Below the pieces are notes generated by a model, which worked only from the letters and a program-made list of their open reading frames with translations, was not told the DNA's origin and searched no databases. Made by a program: the position numbers and the translations under genes. 64,000 nucleotides of DNA from Rhizobium lentis (lineage in GTDB: Bacteria > Pseudomonadota > Alphaproteobacteria > Rhizobiales > Rhizobiaceae): contig NZ_CP071454.1 in NCBI RefSeq assembly GCF_017352135.1, positions 4,055,001-4,119,000 of the forward strand, given 5' to 3'. Positions 56,638 to 64,000 of this stretch are shown piece by piece (within the stretch, counting starts at the first letter, position 1; the number at the start of each line of letters is the position of its first letter).

Positions 56638-56781
56638 GCTGATATCCTCGACAGTCGGTATGGTCTGAAGGGCGCCGCCTGGCCTGAAAGAGGATGAAAT
56701 TCTGCGGGATAGGGGGAGCGGCGTAATTAAGCCTCGCCAAAATGTTCTCAAAAACTTCCAAACGGACTATAGGTCCACGAC

Positions 56782-58290
56782 ATGCAGGGATCCCATTTTG
56801 CCTTTGGCCCGTTCGTGCTTGATCCGGATGCGGGAACACTCCTTCGGAACGATGATCCCGTTGCCGTTAGCCACCGCGGGCTGAAGCTGCTTGTGGCGCT
56901 TGTCGGGCGAGCCGGCGACATCGTCGCCAAGACCGAGCTGATGGACGCGGCCTGGCCAGGCATCGCGGTCGAGGAAGGCAACCTCACGGTCCAGATCGCG
57001 CAGTTGCGCAAGCTGCTTGGTTCGTCCGCCGGCGGCGGCGAATGGATTGCGACGGTTCCGCGTGTCGGCTACCGCTTCACGGGAGCCGTCCATCGGCTCA
57101 GCGGCGTGAGGCGAAAAACCTTGCCGCTGCCTGACAAGCCGTCGATTGCTGTCCTGCCCTTTTTGAATATCGGCAGCGACCGCGAGCAGGAATCCTTCGT
57201 GGACGGGCTGACCGAAGACCTGATCACCGACCTCTCCAGAATGCCCGGCCTGTTCGTCATCGCCCGCAACTCGGCCTTCGCCTACAAGGGCAGGGCGATG
57301 GACGTGCGAGAGATCGCCGAGGCGCTCGGCGTGCGCTATCTGCTGGAGGGCAGCGCAAGGCGCGCCGCCGGGCGCGTGCGCATCAACGCCAAGCTGATCG
57401 ACACGGTCAGCGGCGATCACCTCTGGGCGGAACGTTTCGATCGCAGCCTGGACGATATTTTCGCTCTTCAGGACGAGGTGACGGGCAGGATCGTCGAGGC
57501 GCTGCTCGGCCGGCTGCGCGCACCGCCGCCGCCGCGCAATCGGCCGAAGAACCTCGAGGCTTACGATCTCTGCGTGCGGGCGCGCAAACTGATGGACGAT
57601 GCCCCGCAGGCGGCGGAGGAAGCGCATCTGATGCTGACGCGCGCGATCTCCCTCGACCCCGACTATGCCGAGGCCCATCGCTGGCTAGCCATGAACCACT
57701 GGATGGGATGGGTCCATAGCGGCGGACCGGCGGAATCGACCCGCGGCATTGCTTTGCAATTGGCGCGCAAGGCTGTTGCCATCGATCCCAACGATGCCGG
57801 CTGCAGATGGGTCCTGGCCTACCTGCTTGCCTATGAGCGCGATTTCGCCGAGGCGGATGCGCAATTCGCCAAAGCAATCGAACTCGACCCGAACGAGGCG
57901 GACACCTTTGCCGCATTATCCGACATCACGGTCCTCGCCGGGCGGATTGAGGAGGGCCTCGAGCATGTCCGCAAGGCGTTCCGGCTGAATCCCTTTCCGG
58001 CGAGCTGGTATTATTTGATCCTCGGCCAGGCGCAATACGCGGCTGGGCAATATGGCGCCGCTGTCGAGACGCTGCGCCGCGACGAAACCTATCGCACAAG
58101 CTCCCGTCGTTTCCTGGCGGCAAGTCTGGCACAACTCGGCCAGCTCGACGAGGCGCGGGCGGAGACCGCACTCTTCCTTGTCGCCAACCCGGATTTTTCG
58201 ACAGCTCACTGGGCGATGACGGAGCCCTTCCGCGATCCCGCGACACTTGAGCATTTCGTCGACGGCTTCCGCAAGGCCGGACTTCCCTGA
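56782..58290 (+). CDS. OmpR-type winged-helix protein with TPR repeats
   Basis: A 502-residue cytoplasmic protein. Residues 5-105 are a CadC/OmpR-type winged helix (LVALVGRAGDIVAKTELMDAAWPGIAVEEGNLTVQIAQLRKLLG). Residues about 120-250 resemble the FlgO/TolB-like domain seen in adenylate-cyclase-associated regulators (IAVLPFLNIGSDREQESFVDGLTEDLITDLSRM). The rest contains TPR-like repeats (AISLDPDYAEAHRWLA, AIELDPNEADTFAALSDI). No membrane helix links the domains. Target and signal are unknown; divergent to the MFS gene. Confidence 0.87.
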   Translation: MQGSHFAFGPFVLDPDAGTLLRNDDPVAVSHRGLKLLVALVGRAGDIVAKTELMDAAWPGIAVEEGNLTVQIAQLRKLLGSSAGGGEWIATVPRVGYRFTGAVHRLSGVRRKTLPLPDKPSIAVLPFLNIGSDREQESFVDGLTEDLITDLSRMPGLFVIARNSAFAYKGRAMDVREIAEALGVRYLLEGSARRAAGRVRINAKLIDTVSGDHLWAERFDRSLDDIFALQDEVTGRIVEALLGRLRAPPPPRNRPKNLEAYDLCVRARKLMDDAPQAAEEAHLMLTRAISLDPDYAEAHRWLAMNHWMGWVHSGGPAESTRGIALQLARKAVAIDPNDAGCRWVLAYLLAYERDFAEADAQFAKAIELDPNEADTFAALSDITVLAGRIEEGLEHVRKAFRLNPFPASWYYLILGQAQYAAGQYGAAVETLRRDETYRTSSRRFLAASLAQLGQLDEARAETALFLVANPDFSTAHWAMTEPFRDPATLEHFVDGFRKAGLP

Positions 58291-58545
58291 CGCGCAATAC
58301 TTTCGAGAGACTTGCAGCGTATAATCGACAGGGGAAACCCGATGCAGGGCATCAGTGCTTCTGCGGGGATGCGGTCGGGCGGTCGGGGCGCCGCGCGCAC
58401 GATCCGGGCGACAAGAAATGGCAATAGCACTGCGGTGACCGGTTGCCGTTTACGCACTTTCAGCGACAAACTCGACGCTGGACCTATAGGCAGATTATCG
58501 ATGCGAAGGCTTCAGGCGCGCCGGCCTAACTATGGCCGCCGGAAT

Positions 58546-58559
58546 TTGACTTGAATCAA
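58546..58559 (+). promoter_or_regulatory. FNR/FixK-type box (anaerobox)
   Basis: TTGAC-TTGA-ATCAA matches the rhizobial FixK/FnrN site TTGAY-N4-RTCAA at every conserved base. Its centre (58552.5) is exactly 41.5 bp upstream of the start site implied by the -10 box at 58582-58587, the standard activating position. Confidence 0.65.
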
Positions 58560-58581
58560 AGAGGTTTACGACGGGTGGGCA

Positions 58582-58587
58582 GATAAT
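58582..58587 (+). promoter_or_regulatory. -10 element of the copper-operon promoter
   Basis: GATAAT differs from TATAAT at one base. Taking it as -12 to -7 puts +1 at 58594, 39 bp before the first start codon. Confidence 0.55.
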
Positions 58588-58632
58588 TGCGGTGTTGACA
58601 TGGTATAAACTCGGCCTGTGGAGGATCGCTCG

Positions 58633-58938
58633 ATGGCAAACACTGTTCTTCATGGTCAACCTGCAAGCTCTCCAGCGATGCCGTCGCATGTTTCGGTGCC
58701 CGTGTTGGGTGCGACGCTCGCCGTCTTCGCCGCCATCTCGTTCCTGCTATGTATGCTGCTCGGCTTCGTCGCGCCCGATTGGGGTCTTCATAGGCCGTGG
58801 CTGCAGTTCTATCTCGGCCTGACGGGCTTCGATCTTCGAAGCCTGGCGCTGGGCCTCCTTCAAAGCGTCATCTTCGGCGGCTATGCAGGGGCATCGATCG
58901 CTGCGATCTTCAATTTCATCAGCCGGCGGCTCGGCTGA
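58633..58938 (+). CDS. DUF5676-like small membrane protein
   Basis: A 101-residue protein with two membrane helices (about residues 22-45 and 66-92), similar in layout to DUF5676 proteins found in metal-resistance clusters (LQFYLGLTGFDLRSLALGLLQSVIFGGYAGASIAAIFNFI). GGAGG at 58619-58623 supports ATG 58633; a GTG at 58618 would place the site inside the gene. First gene of the copper operon. Function unknown. Confidence 0.75.
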   Translation: MANTVLHGQPASSPAMPSHVSVPVLGATLAVFAAISFLLCMLLGFVAPDWGLHRPWLQFYLGLTGFDLRSLALGLLQSVIFGGYAGASIAAIFNFISRRLG

Positions 58939-58958
58939 GAGGGAGCGGAGCCGCGCAC

Positions 58959-59336
58959 ATGACCGTCGACCGCCGCAGATTCGCATGGATGAACGCAGCG
59001 CTGGCCTTCCTGGTCGCACTCGCGGTTCTGCTTGCGCCTACGGCAGGCGCGCAGGCGATGCAGTGCCATGAGCGTCCGGCTCACGGACAGACCAACCTGG
59101 AGCATTCGTTCGTCCTGAACGACGACGCTCACCTCACGCCTCAAGGCGGCTTTCACACTTCCGACCACAAGTCCTGCTGCACCGTCCAGTGCGGCTTCTG
59201 CGTCGTCCTGTCCGCCATCCAGCGGACGGAAGCTCCCACGGCCACGGGTTTCTTTTTTCGTTTTTCATGGAGCGACCAGACCGGCAGCGGTCTGGCGCCG
59301 TCACCGACGCTCGGTCCTCCTCGTCGTCCGGTCTGA
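58959..59336 (+). CDS. Exported Cys/His-rich small protein of the copper operon
   Basis: A 125-residue protein with an N-terminal hydrophobic signal or anchor (residues 10-33). A candidate metal site clusters in the middle: His66, His70, Cys73, Cys74, Cys78 and Cys81 (HTSDHKSCCTVQCGFC). It is reminiscent of DUF2946-type copper proteins, but I am not certain of the family. GGAGCGGAG precedes the start. It lies 20 bp after the DUF5676-like gene. Confidence 0.68.
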   Translation: MTVDRRRFAWMNAALAFLVALAVLLAPTAGAQAMQCHERPAHGQTNLEHSFVLNDDAHLTPQGGFHTSDHKSCCTVQCGFCVVLSAIQRTEAPTATGFFFRFSWSDQTGSGLAPSPTLGPPRRPV

Positions 59337-59426
59337 GGATTCCGGAGGCCGTCTTCGTCGCGGCATCCGGTCGTTTCACGGGCATTTTCCCGGATGCCCA
59401 AGACCTGGAAACAAGGACCAACTGCA

Positions 59427-60905
59427 ATGAAACGTCGTGAATTTCTCAACGGCCTGATGGTCGGCGCAGCCGCGCTCGGCACATCGGTCGCCTTTCGTCC
59501 CATGCGCAGCCTGGCGCAGGAAGCCGCCGCCAAGCCATCTCCCAAGCCGCGCAGCTTGTCCGTTGGTTACCGGTCCATCGAAGTCAGGGGTAGATCCGCC
59601 CGCGTCTTCGGCCTGGTCGGTCCGGATGGAACGCCCGGTCTGACGCTCGACGCCGGAACCGAATTCGACGTCGCCTTATCCAGCGCCATCGATCAACCCA
59701 CGCTGATCCACTGGCACGGGCTGACGCCGCCCTGGGCGGCAGACGGGGTGCCGGACAATCCGGCGGCGCTTCTCAAGCCTTTCGAAACCCGCCGCTACAC
59801 CTTTCCGGTCGGTGCGGGCGGCACGCACTGGATGCACGCCCATACGCTGCAGGAGCAGAACCTGCTCGCCGCCCCGCTTGTCGTGCGGACCGCAGACGAC
59901 GGGAAACGGGACGAGCAGGAGGTCGTCGTCCTGCTGCACGACTTCTCCTTCCAATCGGCGGAGGAGCTGCTGGCGAAATTGAAAGGGAATGCTGCGCCCG
60001 GTGCCATGCCCATGGCCCACGGTTCGATGAAGGGCATGTCCGGCCTGCAGCACATGATGTCCGGCAGCGACATGGCAGGCATGGCGATGCCGGGGGCGGG
60101 GGCCATCGACCTCAACGACATCGATTACGACGCCTATCTCGCCAACGACCGCACGCTCGACGATCCCGAGGTCGTGAGGGTCGACAAGGGCGGCCGTGTC
60201 CGCCTGCGGATCATCAACGGCGCGACGGCGACCGCCTTCACCGTCGACACTGGACACCTTTCTGCAGAGCTGGTCGCCGTCGATGGACAGGGCGTGGCGC
60301 CAGTCACCGGGACATCCTTTCCCGTCGCCATGGGCCAGCGCCTCGATATCCGGCTGAGTCTGCCGGGGGAGGCAGGCGCGTTTCCCGTCCTCGCCCTGCG
60401 CGAGGGAGCCGCGGAACGTGCGGGCATCATCTTAGCCACCGCGGGCGCGGCCGTCCGCAAGATTGCTGTGGAGGCCGATGCGATGGGACCAGTTCTCGGG
60501 TTCGATCTCGAACAGCGGCTGCGTCCCGTCACTCCCTTTGCCTCGCGTGCGGCAGACCGCCGTTTCGAACTCTCGCTGACGGGCGACATGGCCGCCTATG
60601 ACTGGGCGATCGACGGCGCGGACGGTCTCGTCGTGAAGCGCGGCGAGCGGATCGAGGTGGCGATCGCCAACAGGTCGATGATGGCGCATCCGATGCATCT
60701 GCACGGGCACCATTTCCAGGTGGTCGCCATTAACGGAACCCCGGTTGCGGGTGCGGTCAGGGACACCGTCCTGCTGCCGCCGATGGCAAGCGTCGTGCTG
60801 GCTTTCGACGCCGACAATCCCGGCCGCTGGCCGTTCCACTGCCATCACCTGTACCACATGGCGACGGGCATGATGGCCTACGTCATCTATGACGGCATCG
60901 GCTGA
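59427..60905 (+). CDS. Tat-exported multicopper oxidase (CueO-like)
   Basis: A 492-residue periplasmic oxidase, likely turning Cu+ into less toxic Cu2+. The Tat signal is RREFLNG near the start. All four copper motifs are present: HWHG (95-98), HAHT (137-140), HPMHLHGHHF and HCHHLYHMATGM, including the type-1 Cys and an axial Met. Residues 194-221 contain nine Met among His and Gly, like the CueO methionine-rich insert that binds Cu+. The start at 59427 gives the Tat motif. Ninety bases separate it from the preceding gene. Confidence 0.92.
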   Translation: MKRREFLNGLMVGAAALGTSVAFRPMRSLAQEAAAKPSPKPRSLSVGYRSIEVRGRSARVFGLVGPDGTPGLTLDAGTEFDVALSSAIDQPTLIHWHGLTPPWAADGVPDNPAALLKPFETRRYTFPVGAGGTHWMHAHTLQEQNLLAAPLVVRTADDGKRDEQEVVVLLHDFSFQSAEELLAKLKGNAAPGAMPMAHGSMKGMSGLQHMMSGSDMAGMAMPGAGAIDLNDIDYDAYLANDRTLDDPEVVRVDKGGRVRLRIINGATATAFTVDTGHLSAELVAVDGQGVAPVTGTSFPVAMGQRLDIRLSLPGEAGAFPVLALREGAAERAGIILATAGAAVRKIAVEADAMGPVLGFDLEQRLRPVTPFASRAADRRFELSLTGDMAAYDWAIDGADGLVVKRGERIEVAIANRSMMAHPMHLHGHHFQVVAINGTPVAGAVRDTVLLPPMASVVLAFDADNPGRWPFHCHHLYHMATGMMAYVIYDGIG

Positions 60906-60959
60906 CGCGTTCCCCGGAACGCGAGGCCTTACCCGAACTCATTCGAAAGAGACATCGTC

Positions 60960-61220
60960 ATGAACGACAACCATTCACCATCGGCATGGAGTAGCTACAG
61001 CCGGAGCGTCTTCATCGCCTTCACCGTAATCGCTCTTGCGCTTATCGCCTACGAGCACCGCGTCCACGTCCTCGGCATCCTGCCCTGGCTCCTCATCCTC
61101 GCCTGCCCGCTCATGCATCTGTTCATGCATCACGGGCACGGCGGCCATTCCGGCCATCATCATTGGGGTCACGGTGCGCGCATGATGCCGCACAAGCCGA
61201 AGGAGAAAGAAGATGTCTGA
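60960..61220 (+). CDS. DUF2933 family small membrane protein
   Basis: An 86-residue protein with two hydrophobic helices (about residues 17-30 and 34-54) and a His-rich tail (MHLFMHHGHGGHSGHHHWGHGARMM) likely to bind metal. The LLILACPLMHLFMHHGHGGH core is the DUF2933 signature found in copper clusters. It overlaps the next gene by eight bases. Confidence 0.82.
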   Translation: MNDNHSPSAWSSYSRSVFIAFTVIALALIAYEHRVHVLGILPWLLILACPLMHLFMHHGHGGHSGHHHWGHGARMMPHKPKEKEDV

Positions 61221-61890
61221 CGCCCCGGCCTACGGGCTCTGGACCCTGGTGATCATCAATTCCGTGGTGTTCATCGTCTTCGCCGCGAGCTTCACGAGAC
61301 TCGAGACCAAGCGGGACTGGCGCTCGCTCGGCGCCTTCTCCGCATTCGTCGTCGCGCTCTTCACCGAGATGTACGGATTCCCGCTGACCATATATCTGCT
61401 GTCGGGCTGGCTCGGTCGGCAGTTTCCCGGCGTCGACTTCTGGTCGCATGACGCCGGCCATCTGCTGGAGATGATGTTCGGCTGGCGGGTCAACCCGCAT
61501 TTCGGGCCATTCCACTTCGCGAGCAACATTCTGATCGTCGCCGGCTTCTGGCTGCTCGCCTCGAGCTGGCACGTGCTCTACGCCGCCCAGCGCGAGCATC
61601 GTCTGGCGACCACGGGACCGTACGCCCGCGTCCGGCACCCGCAATACGACGCCTTCGTCGTCATCATGATAGGATTCCTTTTGCAGTGGCCGACGCTGGT
61701 GACGCTAGCCATGTTCCCGGTGCTGGTCTGGGTCTACGTACGCCTGGCGAAGCGGGAGGAGGAGGCCTCGCGCGCCGAGTTCGGAGCCGCGTGGGAAGCT
61801 TATGCCCGAGCAGTTCCCCGGTTCCTTCCGAGGTTTGGCCACGGAACCGATGCGGCTGGAAGCCATCGCGGAGGAGCTGTCCATGACTGA
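61213..61890 (+). CDS. Isoprenylcysteine carboxyl-methyltransferase family membrane protein
   Basis: A 225-residue protein with about five helices and the ICMT/PEMT-type C-terminal motif [48 protein letters not shown]. Members often sit beside DUF2933 in copper or heavy-metal operons; the reaction there is not known, and bacteria lack prenylated CaaX proteins. It overlaps both neighbours by eight bases, so all three are tightly coupled. Confidence 0.85.
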   Translation: MSDAPAYGLWTLVIINSVVFIVFAASFTRLETKRDWRSLGAFSAFVVALFTEMYGFPLTIYLLSGWLGRQFPGVDFWSHDAGHLLEMMFGWRVNPHFGPFHFASNILIVAGFWLLASSWHVLYAAQREHRLATTGPYARVRHPQYDAFVVIMIGFLLQWPTLVTLAMFPVLVWVYVRLAKREEEASRAEFGAAWEAYARAVPRFLPRFGHGTDAAGSHRGGAVHD

Positions 61891-64000
61891 CCACAACGTC
61901 CATGCAGTCCATACCCATGCCGGCCATCACCATCACGAAGAGCAGTGGGCGGCCACGCAAGCGGCTACTAGGCCGCCGGAGGCTCCGGAGAGCGTGATCT
62001 ATACTTGTCCGATGCATCCGCAGATCCGGCAGGTTGGTCCCGGCACTTGTCCGATATGCGGCATGACGCTCGAGCCGGAGATCACGACGAAGGAGACCGG
62101 GCGGAGCGCCGAGCTCGTCGATATGACCCGGCGGTTCTGGATCGGGCTCGCCTTGTCGTTGCCCGTCCTCGCACTCGAGATGGGCGGCCATCTCACCAAC
62201 TTGCACATGGTGCTCGGTGCCAAGCTCTCCAACTGGATTCAGCTTGCTCTGGCGACGCCGGTCGTGCTCTGGGCGGGATGGCCGTTCTTTGAGCGGGCAT
62301 GGGCCTCGATCGTCAACCGCAGCCTCAACATGTTCACGCTGATCGCGATGGGAACGGGCGTGGCATGGATCTACAGCGTCGTCGCCACGGCGGCGCCGAA
62401 CATCTTTCCGGATACGTTCCGCGCCGCCGACGGTTCGGTCTCGATCTATTTCGAAGCGGCCGCGGTGATCACCGTGCTGGTGCTGCTCGGCCAGGTTCTG
62501 GAACTGAGGGCGCGAGAGCAGACCGGCGGCGCGATCCGGGCGCTGCTGGACCTCGCGCCGAAGACGGCCCGCCGCATCAGGCATGACGGCTCGGACGAGG
62601 ACGTCGGGCTCGACGCCGTCGTGGTCGGGGATCGCCTGCGCGTCCGGCCGGGCGAGAAGGTCCCTGTTGATGGCGAGCTCGTTGAGGGCCGGAGCTCCGT
62701 CGACGAATCCATGATCACCGGCGAATCCATGCCGGTGACGAAGGAGATCGGCGCGAAGCTGATCGGCGGCACGATGAACCAGAGCGGCGGTTTCGTGATG
62801 AGGGCCGGCAAGGTCGGGCGCGACACGATGCTCTCGCAGATTGTTCGCATGGTGGCCGAGGCCCAGCGCTCCCGCGCGCCGATTCAGCGACTTGCCGACC
62901 AGGTATCGGGCTGGTTCGTCCCGGCGGTGATCCTGATCGCGGTCGCAGCCTTCGTCGGCTGGGGCGTCTGGGGACCGGAGCCACGATTCGCCCACGGCCT
63001 CGTCGCCGCCGTCGCCGTGCTGATTATCGCCTGCCCATGCGCCCTCGGACTGGCGACGCCGATGTCGATCATGGTGGGCGTCGGCCGCGGTGCGCGAATG
63101 GGTGTCCTCATCAAGAATGCCGAGGCGCTGGAGCGCTTTGAAAAGATCGACACGCTGGTGGTCGACAAGACCGGGACGTTGACGGAGGGCCGACCGAAGG
63201 TGACCGCGCTGAAGGCGATCGAAGGATTCGACGAAGCGGAACTTCTGCGGCTGGCCGCGACGCTCGAGCGTGCCAGCGAACACCCACTTGCCGCGGCCAT
63301 CGTCGCCGCGGCGCAGGAGAGAGGCCTTGCCCTCGGCGAGGCCCGCGAGTTCGACAGCCCTGTCGGCAAGGGCGTCACCGGAACGGTCGATGGCCGGAAT
63401 CTCGTCATCGGCAGCCATAGAATCATGGCCGAAGCGGGAGTCGACCTGTCGTCGCTCGCGGCGGAGGCAGAGACGCTGCGCGGCGAGGGCGCGACGGTGA
63501 TCTACGTCGCGATCGACGGCAAAGTTCGCGGTCTTGTCGCCATCGCCGATCCGATCAAGGCGACGACGCCCCAGGCGCTGCGCTCGCTGAAGGAGGAGAA
63601 CATCCGCGTCGTCATGCTGACCGGCGACAACAGGACGACGGCGCAGGCGGTGGCGAGAAGGCTCGGCATCGACGACGTCGAGGCGGAGATCCTGCCCGAG
63701 GATAAGGGCAAGGTAGTCGCCAGACTTCGATCGGAAGGTCGCGTCGTTGCGATGGCCGGCGACGGGGTCAACGACGCCCCGGCGCTCGCCGCCGCCGACG
63801 TCGGCGTCGCCATGGGCACAGGAACTGACGTCGCGATCGAGAGCGCGGGCGTTACGCTGCTAAAGGGAGACCTTCAGGGCATCGCGAGAGCCCGCAAGCT
63901 CAGCCATGCTACCATGAGAAACATCCGCCAGAACCTGTTCTTCGCTTTCATATACAACGCAGCAGGCGTGCCCGTGGCGGCAGGCGTGCTCTATCCGGCC
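61883..64000 (+). CDS. copA: Cu+-exporting P1B-type ATPase, 3' end outside window
   Basis: The frame is open to the window end, giving 706 residues of an expected ~770. There is no standard HMA domain. Instead, a His-rich start (HTHAGHHHH) is followed at residues 39-66 by a heavy-metal-binding module ([22 protein letters not shown]). Key sites: TGES(M)P phosphatase loop, CPC in the membrane (384-386), phosphorylated Asp428 in DKTGT, HP (SEHPLAAA), and GDGVNDAP. The last visible helix carries the YN pair of P1B-1 copper pumps. GGAGGAG precedes the ATG. Confidence 0.93.
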   Translation, partial: MTDHNVHAVHTHAGHHHHEEQWAATQAATRPPEAPESVIYTCPMHPQIRQVGPGTCPICGMTLEPEITTKETGRSAELVDMTRRFWIGLALSLPVLALEMGGHLTNLHMVLGAKLSNWIQLALATPVVLWAGWPFFERAWASIVNRSLNMFTLIAMGTGVAWIYSVVATAAPNIFPDTFRAADGSVSIYFEAAAVITVLVLLGQVLELRAREQTGGAIRALLDLAPKTARRIRHDGSDEDVGLDAVVVGDRLRVRPGEKVPVDGELVEGRSSVDESMITGESMPVTKEIGAKLIGGTMNQSGGFVMRAGKVGRDTMLSQIVRMVAEAQRSRAPIQRLADQVSGWFVPAVILIAVAAFVGWGVWGPEPRFAHGLVAAVAVLIIACPCALGLATPMSIMVGVGRGARMGVLIKNAEALERFEKIDTLVVDKTGTLTEGRPKVTALKAIEGFDEAELLRLAATLERASEHPLAAAIVAAAQERGLALGEAREFDSPVGKGVTGTVDGRNLVIGSHRIMAEAGVDLSSLAAEAETLRGEGATVIYVAIDGKVRGLVAIADPIKATTPQALRSLKEENIRVVMLTGDNRTTAQAVARRLGIDDVEAEILPEDKGKVVARLRSEGRVVAMAGDGVNDAPALAAADVGVAMGTGTDVAIESAGVTLLKGDLQGIARARKLSHATMRNIRQNLFFAFIYNAAGVPVAAGVLYPA

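Larger units (their letters stand above)
58291..58632. other. Control region of the copper operon
   Basis: 342 bp without a credible gene; a frame at 58312-58554 has no ribosome site or similarity. It contains an FNR/FixK-type box and a -10 element (separate entries). TTGACA at 58595-58600 falls just past the proposed start site. Confidence 0.7.

Noticed and set aside
58312..58554. Possible 80-residue gene before the copper operon
   Set aside because: No ribosome site, Arg-rich random-looking composition, and it overlaps the FNR/FixK box.

Overview
This window is a piece of a Rhizobium-type alphaproteobacterial chromosome, closest in flavour to the R. leguminosarum / R. etli group. I infer this from the family content and codon use: a glnB-glnA pair behind a sigma-54 promoter, GAAC-N7-GAAC LexA box at uvrA, IalB- and HspQ-family proteins, DUF4864, and an RTX-type secreted protein. 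The DNA is GC-rich and almost fully coding. I see no rRNA, tRNA, CRISPR array or insertion sequence.

Layout. 1-7080: end of a BMP-type (nucleoside-like) ABC importer, then a complete ytfQ-ytfR-ytfT-yjfF sugar importer with its own GntR/FadR regulator. 7254-19156: housekeeping block with glmU, glmS, a DUF502 membrane protein, recG (convergent), sdhE-mfd, an OsmC protein, a GrpB protein and a DsbA-like oxidoreductase. 19221-24928: YejA-like peptide-binding protein, IalB-like protein, a 140-bp palindromic repeat, hspQ, and the nitrogen-control pair glnB-glnA. 24929-32182: nnr, then the uvrA-GNAT-DUF72 operon under an SOS box, ssb and marC. 32421-40174: gyrA, a cluster of three very small membrane-protein genes with two copies of a striking 39-bp dyad, coaD, two cyclophilins, queA and tgt. 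40171-47776: more accessory DNA, with an acyltransferase, a broken secreted-protein gene, a DUF4864 protein, an HxlR regulator with a KAS-II paralogue, a glycosidase/RTX fusion, and poorly conserved small genes. 47957-54052: metallophosphoesterase plus CUT1 ABC importer operon with a LacI regulator. 54151-58290: MarR-GNAT pair, MFS exporter, and a winged-helix/TPR protein. 58633-64000: a copper-handling operon (DUF5676 protein, Cys/His-rich small protein, multicopper oxidase, DUF2933 protein, isoprenylcysteine-methyltransferase-like protein, Cu+ P-type ATPase cut by the window end).

The most interesting signals are regulatory. The copper operon is preceded by an FNR/FixK-type box centred exactly 41.5 bp upstream of the start site implied by a GATAAT -10 element, which predicts oxygen-regulated copper export and oxidation. 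Between gyrA and coaD, two 39-bp dyads (CTGAAR-N5-TTGAAT-N5-GTTCAT-N5-GTTCAG), each followed by a similar -10-like element, precede genes for 46-57 residue membrane proteins; I do not recognise this site or these proteins. Further notable points are a Tgt that has lost two of three zinc-ligand cysteines, a GyrA with Ala at the quinolone-determining Ser83 position, and a secreted clan-A glycosidase fused to RTX repeats.
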